A DNA stretch of 64,000 nt from RGIG3009 sp045596745. Lineage in GTDB: Bacteria; Bacillota; Clostridia; Oscillospirales; Acutalibacteraceae. The notes beneath the pieces were generated by a model, which ran no database searches, was not told the origin of the DNA, and saw only the letters and a program-made list of their open reading frames with translations. Location: positions 1 to 64,000 of the forward strand of contig JAZODA010000065.1 of NCBI GenBank assembly GCA_045596745.1, written 5' to 3'. Made by a program: the position numbers and the translations under genes. This document shows positions 49,243 through 56,902 of the stretch, one piece after another; position 1 is the stretch's first letter, and each line of letters begins with the position of its first letter.

Positions 49243-49668
49243 ATGATAAAATCCCCTTACAGTGAATCGACCGTCACCGTCAAGGTTGGTCGTGACGGCG
49301 GCTACGGCATTGAGTTTTGGGAATACGGCAAACCCATCGTAGAATCCGAAACCGGACGCTACGATGTGGTGAGCAACACCGAGCTGAAGCCGAATACCGC
49401 CTATGTTTTCCGCTTTGAATACAAAAACGAGGAGCCCGGCTATCCGGAGCTGTATGTCAACCGTGTCCCCGAGGGTGTGGTTGGTGTGCAGACTACCGAG
49501 CTCGAGCACGGCACCTACGATTGGAAAGCGCGCGAGTTCCGTTTCACCACCGGCGACGTGGTGACCACCCCCACCCGTATGGAGTGGATTCTGCGTCGTA
49601 TGGATCATTTCAGCAACGAAATCAAAGGCGAAACGCTGTATCGCAACATCGAGCTCGTCGAGGAATAA
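49243..49668 (+). CDS. Stand-alone CBM-like protein without signal peptide
   Basis: A 141-aa protein of beta-sandwich type. The stretch NTAYVFRFEYKNEEPGYPELYVNRV is like the CBM4/9-type modules of the giant protein at 489 (YVLSFDYKNEG), and the C-terminal RNIELVEE strand closes such folds. The ATG at 49243 has AAGAGGTGA upstream. There is no signal peptide or membrane helix. A cytoplasmic carbohydrate-binding module is unusual; it may bind imported glycan or be exported by another path. It follows a terminator, but a clear promoter was not found. Confidence 0.65.
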   Translation: MIKSPYSESTVTVKVGRDGGYGIEFWEYGKPIVESETGRYDVVSNTELKPNTAYVFRFEYKNEEPGYPELYVNRVPEGVVGVQTTELEHGTYDWKAREFRFTTGDVVTTPTRMEWILRRMDHFSNEIKGETLYRNIELVEE

Positions 49669-49682
49669 GACGCTCCGAAAAA

Positions 49683-49722
49683 AGAACCCCCGCCGGCCGT
49701 TCAAAAGGCAGGCGGGGGTTTT
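49683..49722. terminator. Bidirectional terminator
   Basis: Stem AACCCCCGCC (49685-49694) with GGCGGGGGTT (49711-49720), loop of 16 nt, A-rich and T-rich flanks. It separates convergent genes. Confidence 0.8.
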
Positions 49723-49730
49723 TATGTTCT

Positions 49731-50465
49731 TTATCCTCTTGACCAACCACAGGGAATGTCGCCGTTTAACGCGGCGATAATGGTTTGTGGCGTGCAATCG
49801 GGGAGTTCCAGATACGCGGCGGCTTCGCCTATATCGTCCAGTCGATGCGCGTCGGAGCTGAGTAGTAAAGGACAATCACCAATCGCGGCGTGACGCGATT
49901 TCAGCGCTTCGATATCCCCGGAGGCGGTGATTTCTATCGCAGTAAAGCCAACCGGAGGAACGTCGCCGAGCGCCGCCGTGACGCTGTAGGAGGGGCGGTC
50001 GATATGGGCGGGAATTGCCACGCCGCCAAAAGAGCGAACCACCTCAACCACATCGTCCACGCTGATGCCGCTGGCGGTGGTCAGCAGAATATCCTGCGTG
50101 CCAATCGGCTCATCCAACGCGTTACAGATTACCTGCTCGCCGAAAATTTCGGGACGATTCTGAATCGGCGGCAGCGTGGGCGCGACTGCCGCTTCGAACG
50201 CCAGTGCGTTTTCCAGCGTGGGGAAGAGGCACACCACGTGCGCTTCTTCGGCGGTACACAGCTCCATACCGGGCAGAAACGTAATGCCGATTTCGCGCGC
50301 CGCCTCCGCCGCAGCGGGGCAGTTGCCGCAGGTGTTGTGGTCGGTCAGCGCAATCGCATCCAACCCGAGAATTGCCGCCATCTGCACCAAGTCGTGCGGC
50401 GTCATTTCCGCATCACCGCAGGGCGAGAGGCAGGAATGCAGGTGAAAATCGTAGTAAATTTTCAT
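49731..50465 (-). CDS. PHP-domain metal-dependent phosphoesterase
   Basis: A 244-aa protein of the PHP family (TrpH/YciV-like). The metal motifs are DFHLHSCLSP at the N-terminus, ALTDHNTCGN and SSDAHRLDDIG near the end. Such enzymes hydrolyse phosphate esters of nucleotides or other small molecules. AAAGGAG precedes the ATG. It is the last gene of a five-gene operon with DRTGG, anti-sigma-type ATPase and hydrogenase-like genes, a neighbourhood seen before in Clostridia and Thermotogales; its substrate in this context is unknown. Confidence 0.88.
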   Translation of the reverse strand: MKIYYDFHLHSCLSPCGDAEMTPHDLVQMAAILGLDAIALTDHNTCGNCPAAAEAAREIGITFLPGMELCTAEEAHVVCLFPTLENALAFEAAVAPTLPPIQNRPEIFGEQVICNALDEPIGTQDILLTTASGISVDDVVEVVRSFGGVAIPAHIDRPSYSVTAALGDVPPVGFTAIEITASGDIEALKSRHAAIGDCPLLLSSDAHRLDDIGEAAAYLELPDCTPQTIIAALNGDIPCGWSRG

Positions 50466-50496
50466 CGTCTCGCTCCTTTCGGTGTAGGGTGGAAGC

Positions 50497-50823
50497 TTAC
50501 AGCAGCTTCGAGAGGGCTACTGCCAACGAAAAGGCATCCTTATCACTGCGCAGTACGGTGATATTTTCGGTTTCGGCGCGTGCGCGTGCCGCATCATCCA
50601 ACGCGGCGTTTTCGCACAGCACGAGGCAAGGCAGCTCTGCCAGCACGCACACCGCAATGGCGTTGACGTTGCCCATAACGCTGAACCACGCGCTGTCGGC
50701 AGGGGCGCGCCCCATTACCCAGCTGAGCAGGTCGCCGCAATAGCCGCCGACGACCGAACGGTCCAAATCGCCCTCGCACAGCACGGTCAGTTCCAGCGGT
50801 GCAATGAGATCGCGTACGGTCAT
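50497..50823 (-). CDS. DRTGG-domain protein (second copy)
   Basis: A 108-aa single DRTGG domain, recognised by LDRSVVGGYCGDLLSWVMGR (the DRxVxGGYCGDLLSWVMG motif of the family) and the C-terminal NITVLRSDKDAFSLA. DRTGG domains occur beside CBS domains and in phosphotransacetylase, and may bind nucleotides or small ligands. The ATG at 50823 has GGAGAGG upstream and overlaps the hydrogenase-like gene by 4 bp. A related gene lies at the start of the same operon. Confidence 0.85.
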   Translation of the reverse strand: MTVRDLIAPLELTVLCEGDLDRSVVGGYCGDLLSWVMGRAPADSAWFSVMGNVNAIAVCVLAELPCLVLCENAALDDAARARAETENITVLRSDKDAFSLAVALSKLL

Positions 50824-52088
50824 ACGGTGTCCTCTCCTTCCACATCGTGCAAGCGTTGCCGCAAGCGGAAAATGCAATCGTTTTCATCGGCGAGTCCCAG
50901 CGCCACATCCTCTGCCAGTGCGTGGCAGGAGGGAGCGCCGCAGGAGCCGCAATCCAGTTTGGGCAACGTTTCGGCGATGGCATCCGCTTTTTGCATCAGC
51001 GCCATCGCTTCGAACACGTTTTCCGCCAGACGCAGGGCAGGGTTTTCCTGCAACGGCTGCGACCAGCGCAGCGCCGAAAGCTCGCCGATTTCACCGGCGC
51101 GGTTGCAGGAGACAGGCATATACTTCCGCAGATGCTTGATGCGTGCGCGGGCGACATAGCCGTTCTCGGTGGTAAACACGCCGCCGACACAACCGCCGGC
51201 GCAGGCGTTGAGCTCGATAAAATCAAGGTCGGTGAACTTCTCGTCCTCCAAATCCTCCAGCACGCGGATGACGTTCTGAATGCCGTCTGCCGAAAGGTGG
51301 TTTTCGTTCAGCGTACCGGCCGCTTCGCCGCCGATAAACGACCAGCTGACGCCAATCAGACCGGAGTGCGAGAGCGGTTCTACCTGCTCGAGCTTATTCA
51401 TTTTATTAAGTAAAGCGGGGTAGATATCGCTGATTGCCAAGACGCCATCCACCTGCGAGCGCGGCATCCCGATGGGGGCGTGCGCGTCGGTGTATTTGGC
51501 GGGACAAGGCGAAATGAAGAAAATGCCGATTTCGTCCGGTGCATAGCCGGTGCGTGCCATCACGCGCTGACGCGCCAGTGCCGCCGAAACCTCCATCGGG
51601 GATTTCATCGGCAAAACATGGTCGCACAGCTCGGGAAAACGCACCTGAATCAGCCGCACCACCGCCGGGCAAGCCGAGCTGATGACAGGCTTTTTCAGCT
51701 TGCCGTCTGCCAGCATTTGGCGCGTGGCGTCCGAAACGATCTCCGCGCCGCGCGAGACCTCAAACACTTCGTCAAAGCCGAGCTGGGTCAGCGCGGTGAG
51801 GATAACGTCCACATCGTCGAGATTGCGGAACTGTCCGTAAAGCGACGGCGCAGGGAGCGCCACCGAGTAGCGGTAGTTTTCCAGCATTTTCAGCGAATCG
51901 TGACGCGCTTTTTTGGCGCGGTGTGGGCAGATACGGATGCACTCGCCGCAATCAATACACCGTTCGGTGATGATGGTTGCCTTGCCGTCGCGCACGCGAA
52001 TGGCCTGCGTGGGGCAATGCTTGATGCAGTTGGTGCAACCGACACATTTATCGGCATCCAGCGTAACGGAATGAACTAACTGTGCCAT
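50820..52088 (-). CDS. Sensory-type [FeFe]-hydrogenase-like protein (HydS-like)
   Basis: A 422-aa iron-sulfur protein. Two ferredoxin clusters are at the N-terminus (CVGCTNCIKHCP and CIDCGECIRICP). The H-cluster domain keeps its four ligands (C140 in SSACPAV, C195 in SPCPAKYTD, C296 and C300 in NACAGGC), but the proton-relay Cys of TSCCP is Ala139. A further four-Cys cluster (C380, C383, C388, C405) ends the protein. These traits fit putative sensory [FeFe] hydrogenases, which detect H2 rather than turning it over quickly. The start at 52088 has AAGGGTG upstream. The catalytic HydABC is not in the window. Confidence 0.85.
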   Translation of the reverse strand: MAQLVHSVTLDADKCVGCTNCIKHCPTQAIRVRDGKATIITERCIDCGECIRICPHRAKKARHDSLKMLENYRYSVALPAPSLYGQFRNLDDVDVILTALTQLGFDEVFEVSRGAEIVSDATRQMLADGKLKKPVISSACPAVVRLIQVRFPELCDHVLPMKSPMEVSAALARQRVMARTGYAPDEIGIFFISPCPAKYTDAHAPIGMPRSQVDGVLAISDIYPALLNKMNKLEQVEPLSHSGLIGVSWSFIGGEAAGTLNENHLSADGIQNVIRVLEDLEDEKFTDLDFIELNACAGGCVGGVFTTENGYVARARIKHLRKYMPVSCNRAGEIGELSALRWSQPLQENPALRLAENVFEAMALMQKADAIAETLPKLDCGSCGAPSCHALAEDVALGLADENDCIFRLRQRLHDVEGEDTV

Positions 52089-52107
52089 AACGGTTTTCAC
52101 CCTTACT

Positions 52108-52530
52108 TTAATTCTCTCCAACAATCGTCATACGCATAACCGTTCCTTCTCCGGGGACGGTGTCGATGACAAGGTCATCAGAATATTTTTTGATGTTCGG
52201 CAGACCCATACCGGCACCGAAACCGAGGTTGCGCACCGTTTCGGTAGCGGTGGACCAGCCTTCCTGCATCGCCAAATCCAAGTCCGGGATACCCGGGCCA
52301 TGGTCGCTCAGCGTGATGCAGACGCGGTCGGGGTCGATTTCCACGTCCGCGGTACCGCCGCCGGCGTGGATGACCATATTGATTTCGCCCTCATACATGG
52401 CGATGGCCACGCGACGAATGACATCGGGGCGGAAGCCAAGCTGCTTCAGCTTGCCTTTGACCGCGCCGGAGGCTTCACCTGCACGGGTGAAGTCGTCGCC
52501 GGGGACCTCATAATGCAATTTGATACTCAC
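52108..52530 (-). CDS. Anti-sigma-type ATP-binding protein (GHKL ATPase)
   Basis: A 140-aa protein with the Bergerat fold of RsbW/SpoIIAB-like kinases: N box EGEINMVIHAGG, G1 box DHGPGIPD and G2 box GMGLPNIKKY. It may be a serine kinase/anti-sigma-like switch or a histidine-kinase-like ATPase. It probably starts with the GTG at 52530. It sits between a DRTGG gene and the HydS-like gene, 19 bp before the latter, so it could carry the redox signal onward. Its target is not encoded here. Confidence 0.85.
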   Translation of the reverse strand: MSIKLHYEVPGDDFTRAGEASGAVKGKLKQLGFRPDVIRRVAIAMYEGEINMVIHAGGGTADVEIDPDRVCITLSDHGPGIPDLDLAMQEGWSTATETVRNLGFGAGMGLPNIKKYSDDLVIDTVPGEGTVMRMTIVGEN

Positions 52531-52553
52531 AGCGGTTCACCAACCTTCCGCTG

Positions 52554-52901
52554 TCAGGTGGCGTCGCCACCGGCGAGTCCGTTCTGATACAGCAGACCGC
52601 AGGCGGTGAACATACGAAGCGGAGTGGTCATCAGCATAATACCGCGTTCCTCTGCGAGCTCAATCATTTCGGGAGTGGGCACTTTGCCCCGCACAAAAAC
52701 AATGCACACCATATCCATCATTTCGGCGGTGCGAATGACCTGCGTGTTAACCAGACCGGTAAGCAGCACCGACTGATCCTTCACAAATGCCAGCACATCA
52801 CTCATCATGTCGCTTCCGCAGGCATTACGGACCTCCGTGTCCGCATGGTCGCCGCACCGAATTTCGGCGTTCAGAATCGATTTAACATCCGCGATGGTCA
52901 T
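52554..52901 (-). CDS. DRTGG-domain protein (first copy)
   Basis: A 115-aa protein, first gene of the HydS-like operon. It reads like the second DRTGG protein (IRCGDHADTEVRNACGSDMMSDVLAF and the end ERGIMLMTTPLRMFTACG), but the DRTGG motif itself is changed. The two are probably paralogues that pair up. The ATG at 52901 has AAAGGATGA upstream and a consensus promoter about 35 nt further up. Confidence 0.8.
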   Translation of the reverse strand: MTIADVKSILNAEIRCGDHADTEVRNACGSDMMSDVLAFVKDQSVLLTGLVNTQVIRTAEMMDMVCIVFVRGKVPTPEMIELAEERGIMLMTTPLRMFTACGLLYQNGLAGGDAT

Positions 52902-52935
52902 AAGGGGATCATCCTTTCTGTGTTTACATATTTTC

Positions 52936-52964
52936 ATTATAACGGCAATTTGCAAAATATGCAA
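52936..52964 (-). promoter_or_regulatory. Promoter of the HydS-like operon
   Basis: On the minus strand: TTGCAT (52964-52959), 17-bp spacer, TATAAT (52941-52936). Confidence 0.85.
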
Positions 52965-53002
52965 GATGGGCGGTTCAAAATTGCGAAAATCAAGAAAATC
53001 AG

Positions 53003-53031
53003 TTGACTATCCGTAATAAAAAGAGTAAAAT
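53003..53031 (+). promoter_or_regulatory. Promoter of serC-serA
   Basis: TTGACT (53003-53008), 17-bp spacer, TAAAAT (53026-53031), back to back with the HydS-like operon promoter. Confidence 0.8.
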
Positions 53032-53074
53032 GTTATATAAGCAAAATTTTTATTATCAACAGGAGGAATCAACC

Positions 53075-54160
53075 ATGGCAAGAGTGTATAATTTTTCGGC
53101 GGGTCCGTCCGTTCTGCCGGAAAGCGTGTTGCGTCGTGCGGCGGATGAGATGATGGACTACCAGGGCTCCGGTCAGTCTGTAATGGAGATGTCTCATCGA
53201 TCTAAAACTTACGATGCAATCATCAAGGAATGCGAAGCACTCCTGCGTGAAGTGATGAACATCCCGGATAACTATAAAGTGCTGTTCCTGCAGGGTGGTG
53301 CTTCGTCCCAGTTTGCTATGATCCCGCTCAACCTGATGACGGGTAGCGGCAAGGCGGACTTCATCATCACCGGTCAGTGGGCGAACAAGGCTTACCAGGA
53401 AGCTTCCCGCTATGGTCAGGCAAAGGCAATCGCCAGCTCCAAGGACAAGACCTTCTCCTACATCCCCGAGTGGGACGAGGCGGACTTCACCCCGGATGCT
53501 GACTATTTCCACATCTGCATGAACAACACCATCTACGGTACGAAGTTCACCAAGCTGCCGGAGACCGGCAATGTTCCGTTGATCGCGGACGTGTCGTCCT
53601 GCATCCTGTCCGAGCCTGTGGACGTGTCCCGTTTCGGTATGCTGTATGCCGGCGCCCAGAAGAACATGGGCCCTGCCGGTCTGACGGTTGTTATCGTGCG
53701 TGAGGACCTCATCGGCGAGGCTCAGGAGAGCACTCCCACGATGTTCAAGTACAGCATCCACGCGGAAAACGATTCGATGTACAACACCCCGCCCTGCTAC
53801 TCCATCTACGTCTGCAAGATGGTTCTGGAGTGGATTCGCGACGAAATCGGCGGTCTGGAGAAGATGAAGGAACTCAACGAGAAGAAGGCGGCGCTGCTGT
53901 ACGACTTCCTGGATTCCTCCAAGCTGTTCCGCGCGACGGTGGAAAAGAAGGATCGTTCTCTGATGAACATTCCGTTTATCACCGGCAACGAAGAACTGGA
54001 TGCCAAGTTTGTTAAAGAAGCGACTGCAGCCGGCTTTGTCAACCTGAAGGGTCATCGCTCGGTGGGCGGTATGCGCGCTTCCATCTACAACGCTATGCCG
54101 ATCGAAGGCGTGGAGAAGTTGGTTGAATTTATGAAGGCGTTCGAAGCTGCTAACGCCTAA
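53075..54160 (+). CDS. serC: Phosphoserine aminotransferase
   Basis: A 361-aa PLP enzyme for serine (and pyridoxine) synthesis: 3-phosphohydroxypyruvate plus glutamate to phosphoserine. It starts with the typical VYNFSAGPSVLPESVL, and the PLP lysine is in YAGAQKNMGPAG; GHRSVGGMRASIYNAM near the end is also conserved. The ATG at 53075 has AGGAGG 8-9 nt upstream; upstream in-frame codons belong to the leader. It is cotranscribed with serA, 12 bp downstream. The phosphatase SerB is not present here. Confidence 0.96.
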   Translation: MARVYNFSAGPSVLPESVLRRAADEMMDYQGSGQSVMEMSHRSKTYDAIIKECEALLREVMNIPDNYKVLFLQGGASSQFAMIPLNLMTGSGKADFIITGQWANKAYQEASRYGQAKAIASSKDKTFSYIPEWDEADFTPDADYFHICMNNTIYGTKFTKLPETGNVPLIADVSSCILSEPVDVSRFGMLYAGAQKNMGPAGLTVVIVREDLIGEAQESTPTMFKYSIHAENDSMYNTPPCYSIYVCKMVLEWIRDEIGGLEKMKELNEKKAALLYDFLDSSKLFRATVEKKDRSLMNIPFITGNEELDAKFVKEATAAGFVNLKGHRSVGGMRASIYNAMPIEGVEKLVEFMKAFEAANA

Positions 54161-54172
54161 GGAGAGAACAGT

Positions 54173-55330
54173 ATGAACATTCTGACTTTGAACAAGATCG
54201 CTGCTTGCGGTACGGACCGTCTGGGCAGCGGCTATACGGTTGGCGACGCCGTGGAAGCTCCCGAAGGCATCCTGGTGCGTTCCGCCTCCATGCATGATAT
54301 GGAATTTCCGAAGTCCCTGCTCGCCGTGGCTCGTGCCGGCGCCGGTGTGAACAACATCCCGCTGGATCGCTGCAGCGAAGAGGGTATCGTGGTGTTCAAC
54401 ACCCCCGGTGCCAACGCCAACGCCGTGAAGGAACTGGTGATTGCCGGTCTGCTGCTGGCTTCCCGTAAAGTGGTTCCCGCCATCGAGTGGGCGCGCACCC
54501 TGAAGGGCCAGGGCGCCGAAGTCGGTAAGCTGGTCGAAAAGGGCAAGGGTCAGTTCGCCGGTCCCGAAATCCTCGGCAAGAAGCTGGGCGTTATCGGTCT
54601 GGGCGCTATCGGTGTTCTGGTTGCTAACGCAGCTCAGGCGCTGGGTATGGAAGTTTACGGCTATGACCCGTATCTGTCGGTGGATGCCGCTTGGAAGCTG
54701 TCCCGTTCGGTGCATCACGCCGCTACGCTGGAGCAGCTGTTCGCTGAGTGCGATTACATCACGCTGCACCTGCCGCTGACCCCCGACACCCGTGACACCG
54801 TTTGCGAAAAGAGCCTCTCCATCATGAAGGACGGCGTTCGCATCCTGAACTTCGCCCGTGGCGAACTGGTTAACAGCGACGATATGAAGGCGGCGCTGGC
54901 GAGCGGTAAGGTTGCCTCCTATGTGGTTGACTTCCCCTCCGACGAAATGCTGGAGGTCGAGAACGTTGTTGCAATTCCGCACCTCGGCGCTTCCACGCCC
55001 GAGAGCGAGGACAACTGCGCTGTGATGGCTGCTGACGAGATTAAAGCGTATCTCGAGAGCGGTATCATCCGCAACTCGGTCAACTATCCCAACATGGAAA
55101 CCGCCAAGACGACGGCGGTGCGCGTGTGCGTGCTGCACCGCAACATCCCCACCATGCTGGCACAGATCAGCACGCTGATCTCGGAAGAGGGCATCAACAT
55201 CGATACGATGACCAACCGTTCCAAGAAGGATTATGCGTACACGGTGCTGGATGTCGCTGAAGATGTGGCAGACGCCACGCTGGAGAAGATCCTCGCGATC
55301 GACGGCGTTATCCGCGTCCGCAAGGTCTGA
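54173..55330 (+). CDS. serA: D-3-phosphoglycerate dehydrogenase
   Basis: A 385-aa NAD-dependent dehydrogenase that begins serine synthesis from 3-phosphoglycerate. The catalytic Arg and Glu regions are in RAGAGVNNIPLDRC and the NAD fold GVIGLGAIGVLVANAA. A short C-terminal ACT domain (about 315-385) could give serine feedback. It is the second gene of the serC-serA operon and ends at a strong terminator. Its length (385 aa) fits the short ACT-containing type. Confidence 0.95.
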   Translation: MNILTLNKIAACGTDRLGSGYTVGDAVEAPEGILVRSASMHDMEFPKSLLAVARAGAGVNNIPLDRCSEEGIVVFNTPGANANAVKELVIAGLLLASRKVVPAIEWARTLKGQGAEVGKLVEKGKGQFAGPEILGKKLGVIGLGAIGVLVANAAQALGMEVYGYDPYLSVDAAWKLSRSVHHAATLEQLFAECDYITLHLPLTPDTRDTVCEKSLSIMKDGVRILNFARGELVNSDDMKAALASGKVASYVVDFPSDEMLEVENVVAIPHLGASTPESEDNCAVMAADEIKAYLESGIIRNSVNYPNMETAKTTAVRVCVLHRNIPTMLAQISTLISEEGINIDTMTNRSKKDYAYTVLDVAEDVADATLEKILAIDGVIRVRKV

Positions 55331-55341
55331 TTGTAACAGAC

Positions 55342-55375
55342 AACGCCCACCGCAATGCGGTGGGCGTTTATTTTT
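55342..55375 (+). terminator. Intrinsic terminator of serC-serA
   Basis: Stem ACGCCCACCGC (55343-55353) with GCGGTGGGCGT (55357-55367), loop AAT, then TTATTTTT. Confidence 0.9.
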
Positions 55376-55390
55376 GAGGGAGAGCGTTGC

Positions 55391-56158
55391 ATGGTCGGAT
55401 ATATTGTCGGCGGTGTGCTCGCGGCAGCGGTGCTGCTGTGGGGCGTTTTACCGCTGTTTTCAAAAGCACTGCATATTGGCAATGTGACGCTGATGGTCGT
55501 AGGAGCTGTCGGGCTGCTTTCGTGCGTGTATTTTTCGGAAGTGGCGGCGACAGTCAAAAACATCTGGCAGAGCGGCCTTGGAGGTCAGCTGGTGCTGATT
55601 GCGGTTGGATTGCTCGGTGTGTCGATTGCTGTGTTGTTTGTGGTGCTTTCGGTGCAGATGATACGTGCCAACTTCCGCAAACCGCAGCCAAACGCGACTG
55701 TCGTTGTGCTGGGCGCCTCTCTTCGCGGAGACGAGCCGAGCAAATCACTGAAAATACGATTGGACGCGGCGGTTAGATATCTTGCCGACAACCCACTGGC
55801 CGCATGTGTGGTTTCGGGTGGACAAGGGCGCGACGAGGCGTACACCGAAGCTTCGATTATGAAGAAATATCTGATTCGCGCCGGTGTGGATGAGAACCGA
55901 ATTTTCGTGGAAGAGGCATCCTCCAGCACCTATGAAAATTTTGCTTTCACCCGAAAGGTGGTCGAGCAAAACGGGCTGTCACCGCATCTGGCGGTGGCGA
56001 CACAGGAGTTCCACCAATATCGCGCCGCGCAGTTTGCCGAGGCGATGGGGTTTGAGTCGGTTGGTGCTGTAACTGCGAAATCGCGATGGGATTTGCTGGG
56101 CAGCTATTGGATGCGCGACTTGTTCGGACTCTGCCATATGCTGTTGTTCGGAAAATAA
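55391..56158 (+). CDS. YdcF/SanA-like membrane protein (DUF218)
   Basis: A 255-aa protein with three to four N-terminal membrane helices (about 1-95) and a DUF218/YdcF domain (about 103-250): VVVLGASLRGDEPSKSLKIRLDAA, CVVSGGQGRDE, SSSTYENFAFTRKV and VATQEFHQYRA, all conserved in the family. YdcF-type proteins may bind SAM or act in envelope functions such as vancomycin sensitivity; the reaction is unknown. The ATG at 55391 has GGGAGAG upstream. It is monocistronic. Confidence 0.88.
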   Translation: MVGYIVGGVLAAAVLLWGVLPLFSKALHIGNVTLMVVGAVGLLSCVYFSEVAATVKNIWQSGLGGQLVLIAVGLLGVSIAVLFVVLSVQMIRANFRKPQPNATVVVLGASLRGDEPSKSLKIRLDAAVRYLADNPLAACVVSGGQGRDEAYTEASIMKKYLIRAGVDENRIFVEEASSSTYENFAFTRKVVEQNGLSPHLAVATQEFHQYRAAQFAEAMGFESVGAVTAKSRWDLLGSYWMRDLFGLCHMLLFGK

Positions 56159-56160
56159 AG

Positions 56161-56197
56161 AAAGACCTGTCTGTGTTTAGACAGGTCTTTTTCTTTT
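56161..56197. terminator. Bidirectional terminator
   Basis: Perfect 12-bp stem AAAGACCTGTCT with its complement (56179-56190), 6-nt loop, T run TTCTTTTTT. It separates convergent genes. Confidence 0.85.
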
Positions 56198-56890
56198 TTA
56201 TATACGGAACAGCGTGCGCAACGTGGCGGCGACGTCGTCCGTTTCGGGTGCGGAAGAGTGCGTCAGCGTTCCGCGCATCCGATAGGGATGACTGACGGCG
56301 GAAAGCAGTTCGACGTCGTTTTCGCCATCGCCGAAAGCCACCGCTTCGTCGGGGGTAATACCCAGTTTTTCCATCAGCTTGACAGCGGCGTTCCCCTTGT
56401 TGGCGCAGGGGGCAACCACTTCGGTCAAACTGTCATCGTAATAGGCGGTACGGTAGTACATACTTTTTTCGGGGCGGCAGCTGCCGAACAACTCCAGCTT
56501 GAGGAAGTCCTCGCCGATTTCGTTCGGGGTCTCTATCTTTTTGCCGTCGACAGGAGCATCTCCCAGAACGTACACCGTTTCCCGTCCGTGGACGGCGGCT
56601 TTGGGATAGCGCGCAAGCAACGACAGCGCGGCTTTGCGGGGCAGCGGACGCTTGTGAAGAATAAAATCGGGGCGGCGGGTAAGAGCGCCGTCAAGGCAGA
56701 TAAACACGAGACGATGAGACAGCGCGCCAAACAGCGTCCGCAACTGCGGATAGGGGCGGCCGCTGGCGATGGCTACCGTAATGCCGCGGTCGGTCAGGCG
56801 GCGCAGCGTGTCCAGCAAGTCGGCGGACAGGGCCGTAGTATTTCGCGGCAGCAACGTGCCGTCAACATCGCAAAAAACCAGTCGCAGCAT
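56198..56890 (-). CDS. HAD-family (Cof-type, subclass IIB) phosphatase
   Basis: A 230-aa hydrolase. Motif I is VFCDVDGTLLPRN, motif II AIASGRPY and motif IV AFGDGENDVELL, with the subclass IIB cap between. Such enzymes dephosphorylate sugar phosphates or cofactors such as FMN or PLP. AAGGAGG precedes the ATG, and it follows mutS2 by 12 bp, so it is the last gene of the large minus-strand operon. The substrate cannot be given. Confidence 0.9.
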   Translation of the reverse strand: MLRLVFCDVDGTLLPRNTTALSADLLDTLRRLTDRGITVAIASGRPYPQLRTLFGALSHRLVFICLDGALTRRPDFILHKRPLPRKAALSLLARYPKAAVHGRETVYVLGDAPVDGKKIETPNEIGEDFLKLELFGSCRPEKSMYYRTAYYDDSLTEVVAPCANKGNAAVKLMEKLGITPDEAVAFGDGENDVELLSAVSHPYRMRGTLTHSSAPETDDVAATLRTLFRI

Positions 56891-56902
56891 AGGGGGCCTC
56901 CT

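Noticed and set aside
49243..49668. Maturation enzyme or immunity gene for the 39-aa peptide
   Set aside because: The protein reads as a CBM-like beta-sandwich and is separated from the peptide gene by a strong terminator.
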